From: Siphonodentalium dalli
Lineage: Eukaryota; Mollusca; Scaphopoda; Gadilida; Siphonodentaliidae
Reading direction: 5' to 3'
Length of the DNA stretch: 64,000 nt
Assembly: GCA_032622095.1 (NCBI GenBank)
Contig: CP136061.1
Span: 259,874,077 to 259,938,076, forward strand
Shown here one piece after another: positions 59,406 to 64,000 of the stretch. The notes beneath the pieces were generated by a model, which saw nothing but the letters and a program-made list of their open reading frames with translations, did not search any database and was not told the DNA's origin. Within the stretch, counting starts at the first letter, position 1, and the number at the start of each line of letters is the position of its first letter. A program made the position numbers and the translations under genes.

Positions 59406-59901
59406 CAATTGACCAGGTCAGTCGCGCAATTATTGGAAGAGCCATAGTCACTTTTCACGTTTTAAGCTTATTTTCACTCGAATGTCCATCGATGAATTCA
59501 CGAATTATAGCTGTCCAATCGTCTACGTTGTTTTGCTTTTATTATACACCACCGCAACCCAGATCCCCATAATTTGGTTCCAAATACACCATGATCAAAT
59601 ATCAGATGTATCGTATCTGCAAAGCAAATTTATTCACAATGTACTATAAAACTGAGTAGACGATTCGCTCCAACACAAAGATAATAATATTACACAAAGG
59701 GTGTTCAATGTCGTACATCGCAGGTTGTCTTGGTCAACATACGGTCAACTGGAATTTTCAGTTAATCTCATTGGATGTGGTGCTTTAAGTTGGTCAGAGC
59801 ATTGGAATATAGTTATTTACCAGAATAAAAAAATAAATGGAGCACAGGTCAATCAAGGACGCCGGGAAGCACCAAAGGGCAAGGGGGCAAACCAATCAGG
59901 G
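59406..59901. other. stretch without gene
   Basis: Nothing recognised. Confidence 0.4.
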
Positions 59902-60000
59902 GGGCACTTTTCGGGTGACCACTGGATTTTCCTGGGCCAGGGCAGGGGAGGGGGGGGGGGGGCAAACACACTCTGCATGCCCCCTTCGCCGACGTCCCTG
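59902..60000 (-). repeat. dispersed GC-rich repeat, copy 2
   Basis: Reverse complement of 6321-6412, sharing GGGCACTTTTCGGGT, TCCTGGGCCAGGGCAG, a G run and TGCATGCCCCC. A 105-codon open frame across it is not a gene. Confidence 0.7.
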
Positions 60001-60329
60001 AACAAAATAAAAAACTAATTAATTATAACCAAAATAAATTTAAAGCCACATGGCGGTTTGCACCCCAAAATACATCCGTTTCCCTTTTTAATTTATCTCG
60101 GTATCGAAATAGGTCTATAAATACTTGAACTACATTTCTGTGGGCATTGTTAGTGCCAGCAAGACGCATTAAAGTAATACAAAATACAATTTCGAACCCC
60201 TCGAAAATTTACAATGCATCATCAAGCAATGGTATAACGGTACACAATTTCACCACTGAAGCTCCCTCTGCCAATGCATTCGCTTATATTTAAGAGAATG
60301 CATTGACCTAACAGATTTTATATTAGTTT

Positions 60330-60640
60330 TTATAATTGCTAAAAAATGTAATAAAACAAAAAAAAAGAAGATAAAACAAATTGTAAAATAATGCAAGAAA
60401 TAAGGATAACAAAATTATAAAAATTGTTAAGGAATATAAGAAAAATGAAAATATTGTTATAGAATGTAAGAAAAAAATGATAGAAAATGACAAATATTGT
60501 TAACAAATTTAAGAAAAAAAAAATATAATTTTTTTTATAAGAATAGTTAAAGAATGGAAGACAAAATTATAAAAAATTATAACAATCAAGAATGTAAGAA
60601 AAAATTATAACAAATGATAAAAAATTGTTTGGCCAATGCA
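60330..60640 (+). repeat. A-rich degenerate tandem repeat
   Basis: AATGTAAGAAAAAA, TTGTTA(A/T)(A/G)GAAT and AAAATTATAA words repeat at roughly 30-50 bp for 300 bp. Confidence 0.7.
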
Positions 60641-60689
60641 TCTATATCTTTTTTTTGCGACTGTCTGTCTGTGTTCTATATAAATTCAC

Positions 60690-61050
60690 AGCAGACCATC
60701 TAGATGACACCAAAGGGGTCTACTGGGGGTAAATTTTTAAGAGAAAGATAATTATGCGGGGATTTTATAAAGTGACGCCGTTGTTGTCAGGGGCAGAAAG
60801 GGGGAGGTGCAGAAAAGATTTTTGTCGCCAATTGCCACTAAACTTATATATAATCACCACCATGATATAAGGAATATGATGGTACGGTTTAAATATATAA
60901 AATGTGGCGCTGTTCGAGTCAGGGATGCATGGAAGGGAGAGGGACACCAAAATTGATAAACTAAGTTTAGCGACGTGGGACCATGTAGATGGCACCAAAC
61001 GGGTCTACTAGGGGTAACTTTTTGCGAGAAAGATAATGGTGCGGCTTAGA
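60690..61050 (+). repeat. direct repeat pair, about 288 bp apart
   Basis: CCAT(C/G)TAGATG(A/G)CACCAAA, GGGTCTACT(G/A)GGGGTAA and GAGAAAGATAAT(T/G)(A/G)TGCGG occur at about 60,694 and 60,981, followed by a related AAAGTGAC block. Confidence 0.8.
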
Positions 61051-61274
61051 ATTTTCTAAAGTGACCTCCCGATGTTTTCTTTTGTTCAGACAACTTTGAA
61101 AAAAACTCTCTTTATTTTACCATAGGCTAATAGGCAAACAATGAGCTTTTTTGTTCCATGCTGAAGAAAGTTAGTATATACTTTTTCTTGCATCTATGCC
61201 TTGAAAGAGACTTTCTGTGTCATATGAAATTCACATTTAAACGTACATGGCTCATATATAGATATATATTAAAC

Positions 61275-64000
61275 TTACTGGATGTTCACCATTAAACTTA
61301 CTGGATGTTCACCATTACACTTATTGGATGTTCACCATTAAACTTACTGGATGTTTACCATTACACTTACTGTATGTTCACCATTTAGACTTGCTGGATG
61401 TTCACCATTAAACTTACTGGATGTTCTCCATTAAACTTACTGTATGTTCAACATTAAACTTACTGGATGTTCATCATTAAACATACTGTATGTTCACCAT
61501 TAAACTTACTGTATGTTCACCATTACACTTACTGGATGCTCATCATTAAACTTACTGTATGTTCACCATTAAACTTACTGTATGTTCACCATTATACTTA
61601 CTGTATGTTCGCCATTAAACTTACTGTATGTTCACCATTAAACTTACTGGATGTTCACTATTACACTTACTGTATGTTCATCATTAAACATACTGTATGT
61701 TCACCATTAAACTTACTGGATGTTCACCATTAAACTTACTGTATGTTCACCATTAAACTTACAGGATGTTCGTCATTAAACTTACTGTATGTTCACCATT
61801 AAACTTACTGTATGTTCGCCATTAAACATACTGTATGTTCACCATTAAACTTACAGGATGTTCACCATTATACTTAATGTATGTTCATCATTACACTTAC
61901 TGTATGTTCATCAATAAACTTACTGGATGTTCACCATTAAACTTACTGTATGTTCACCATTAAACTTACTGGATGTTCACCATTAAACTTACTGGATGTT
62001 CTCCATTAAACTTACTGTATGTTCAACATTAAACTTACTGGATGTTCATCATTAAACATACTGTATGTTCACCATTAAACTTACTGTATGTTCACCATTA
62101 CACTTACTGGATGCTCATCATTAAACTTACTGTATGTTCACCATTAAACTTACTGTATGTTCACCATTACACTTACTGTATGTTCGCCATTAAACTTACT
62201 GTATGTTCACCATTAAACTTACTGGATGTTCACCATTACACTTACTGTATGTTCATCATTAAACATACTGTATGTTCACCATTAAACTTACTGGATGTTC
62301 ACCATTAAACTTACTGTATGTTCACCATTAAACTTACTGGATGTTCGTCATTAAACTTACTGTATATTCACCATTAAACTTACTGTATGTTCGCCATTAA
62401 ACTTACTGTATGTTCACCATTAAACTTGCTGGATGTTCACCATTATACTTACTGTATGTTCATCATTACACTTACTGTATGTTCATCATTAAACTTAATG
62501 GATGTTCACCATTACACTTACTGTATGTTCACCATTAAACTTACTGGATGTTCACCATTAAACTTACTGGATGTTCATCATTAAACTTACTGTATGTTCA
62601 CCATTACACTTGTATGTTCACCATTACACTTGCTGGATGTTCATCATTACACTTACTGTATGTTCACCATTCACTTACTGTATGTTCGCCATTAAACTTA
62701 CTGGATGTTCGCCATTAAACTTACTGTATGTTCACCATTAAACTTACTGAATGTTCACCATTAAACTTACTGGATGTTCATCATTACACTTACTGGATGT
62801 TCACCATTACACTTACTGTATGTTCACCACTACACTTACTGGATGTTCACCATTAAACTTACTGAATGTTCACCATTAAACTTACTGGATGTTCACCATT
62901 ACACTTACTGGATGTTCATCATTACACTTACTGGATGTTCTTCATTACACTTACTGGATGTTTATCATTAAACTTACAAGATGTTTACCATTCACTTACT
63001 GTATGTTCGCCATTAAACTTACTGGATTTTCACCATTAAACTTACTGGATGTTGTTCACCATTACACTTATTGGATGTTCACCATAAACTTACTGTATGT
63101 ACATCATTACACTTACTGGATGTTCGTCATTAAACTCACTGGGTATTCTCCATTAAACTTACTGGATGTTCATCATTAAACTTACTGGATGTTCATTATT
63201 AAACTTACTGGATGTTCACCATTAAATTTACTGGATGTTCATCATTAAACTTACTGGATGTTCATCATTACATTTACTGGATGTTCATCATTAAACTAAC
63301 TGGATGATCACCATTACACTTACTGTATGTTCGCCATTAAACTTACTGGATGTTCACCATTACACTTACTGTATGTTCACCATTAAACTTACTGGATGTT
63401 CACCATTAAACTTACTGGATGTTCACCATTAAACTTACTGAATGTTCACCATTACACTTACTGTATGTTCACCATTACATTTACTGGATGTTCATCATTA
63501 AACTAACTGGATGGTCACCATTACACTTACTGTATGTTCGCCATTAAACTTACTGGATGTTCACCATTACACTTACTGTATGTTCACCATTACACTTACT
63601 GGATGTTCACCATTAAACTTACTGGATGTTCACCATTACACTTACTGTATGTTCACCATTACACTTACTGGATGTTCACCATTAAACTTACTGGATGTTC
63701 ACCATTTAACTTACGGGATGTTCACCATTACACTTACTGTATGTTCACCATTACACTTACTGGATGTTCACCATTAAACTTATTGGATGTTCACCATTAA
63801 ACGTACTGGATGTTCAACATTACACTTACTGGATGTTCATCATTAAACTTACTGGATGTTTACCATTCACTTACTGTATGTTCACCATTAAACTTACTGG
63901 ATGTTCACCATTAAACTTACTGGATGTTCACCATTAAACTTACTGGATGTTCACCAATAAACTTACTGGGTGTTTATCATTAAACTTACTGGATGTTCAT
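61275..64000 (+). repeat. 23-bp minisatellite, about 118 units, runs off the window
   Basis: The unit is GATGTTCACCATTAAACTTACTG with two main two-state positions: CTG(G/T)ATG and ATTA(A/C)AC. A third common change is TTCA(C/T)CATT, and occasional one- to three-base length variants occur. Because 23 is not a multiple of 3, a frame meets TAA about once per three units unless the third unit carries the C variant. This explains the chance open frames of up to 96 codons. Confidence 0.97.
61390..62539 (+). repeat. 575-bp (25-unit) higher-order duplication inside the minisatellite
   Basis: Unit variants between about 61,390 and 61,964 recur in the same order 575 bp later, including rare ones (GTTCTCCATT, GTTCAACATT, AAACATACTG, GATGCTCATC). 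Differences increase towards the right part. Confidence 0.85.

Noticed and set aside
59701-60018. 105-codon open frame with Gly-rich end
   Set aside because: It runs through a poly-G tract and the dispersed GC-rich repeat. No domain is recognised.
61467-63800. Repetitive open frames of up to 96 codons (CSPLNLLDVHHYTY type)
   Set aside because: They are three-phase readings of the 23-bp minisatellite and end wherever a unit carries TTAAAC in the third phase.
61275-64000. Regular short repeat resembling a CRISPR array
   Set aside because: Units are directly adjacent with no unique spacers, and the context is eukaryotic repeats.

Overview
This window is repeat-rich, non-coding animal DNA. I found no host protein-coding gene, rRNA, convincing tRNA or CRISPR array. 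The longest open frames are a LINE reverse transcriptase remnant and chance frames inside tandem repeats. The best guess for the source is a lophotrochozoan, most likely a bivalve mollusc. The main reason is the dominant repeats: palindromic left ends, GTCC/TCCG microsatellites and internal repeats of about 150-165 bp, which recall the pearl-like, Helitron/Helentron-related elements of bivalves. This is recognition from memory, not a database result.

Layout. 0-2.8 kb: two LINE 3' fragments, the first with an in-frame stop, a microsatellite in its 3' UTR and a GTCAA tail. 3.0-3.4 kb: a cluster of imperfect palindromes. 3.5-4.0 kb: a dispersed repeat with an inverted partner at 54.6-55.1 kb. 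6.5-17.8 kb: a large array of ~164 bp units. One complete element (8,120-11,391) is nested in the array with no target-site duplication, and a 3,048/3,047 bp tandem duplication follows in which I saw only three differences. 18.8-21 kb: more fragments of the same family. 21.8-22.7 kb: a fold-back element with an exact 9-bp target duplication.

23-29 kb is mostly featureless and AT-rich. 29.6-30.4 kb: a piggyBac-like MITE and a reversed rolling-circle-type fragment. 32.6-35.6 kb: a giant fold-back element carrying a 706-bp nested insertion. 36-47 kb: several small fold-backs, a TA-flanked MITE that splits another repeat, and two copies of a Helitron-like family (40.4 and 43.2 kb) with internal TTAGGG-like tracts and CTAG 3' ends. 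45.3-45.9 kb: a palindromic minisatellite. 48.4-50.1 kb: an inverted TTTGCGCTTC repeat and a degenerate ACTATAGTA-rich array. 50.3-54.6 kb: the ~164 bp family again, reversed, with a 908-bp tandem duplication. 56-61 kb: many local tandem duplications, including three tandem copies of the TA-flanked MITE with their flanks. 61.3 kb to the end: a 23-bp minisatellite with a 575-bp higher-order duplication, running off the window.

No pathway or operon can be described. The biology here is transposition, satellite formation and local duplication. The most interesting theme is that several sequence-unrelated families share one architecture: hairpin left end, GTCC microsatellite, ~150-165 bp core repeats, and a right end with a subterminal inverted match plus hairpin.
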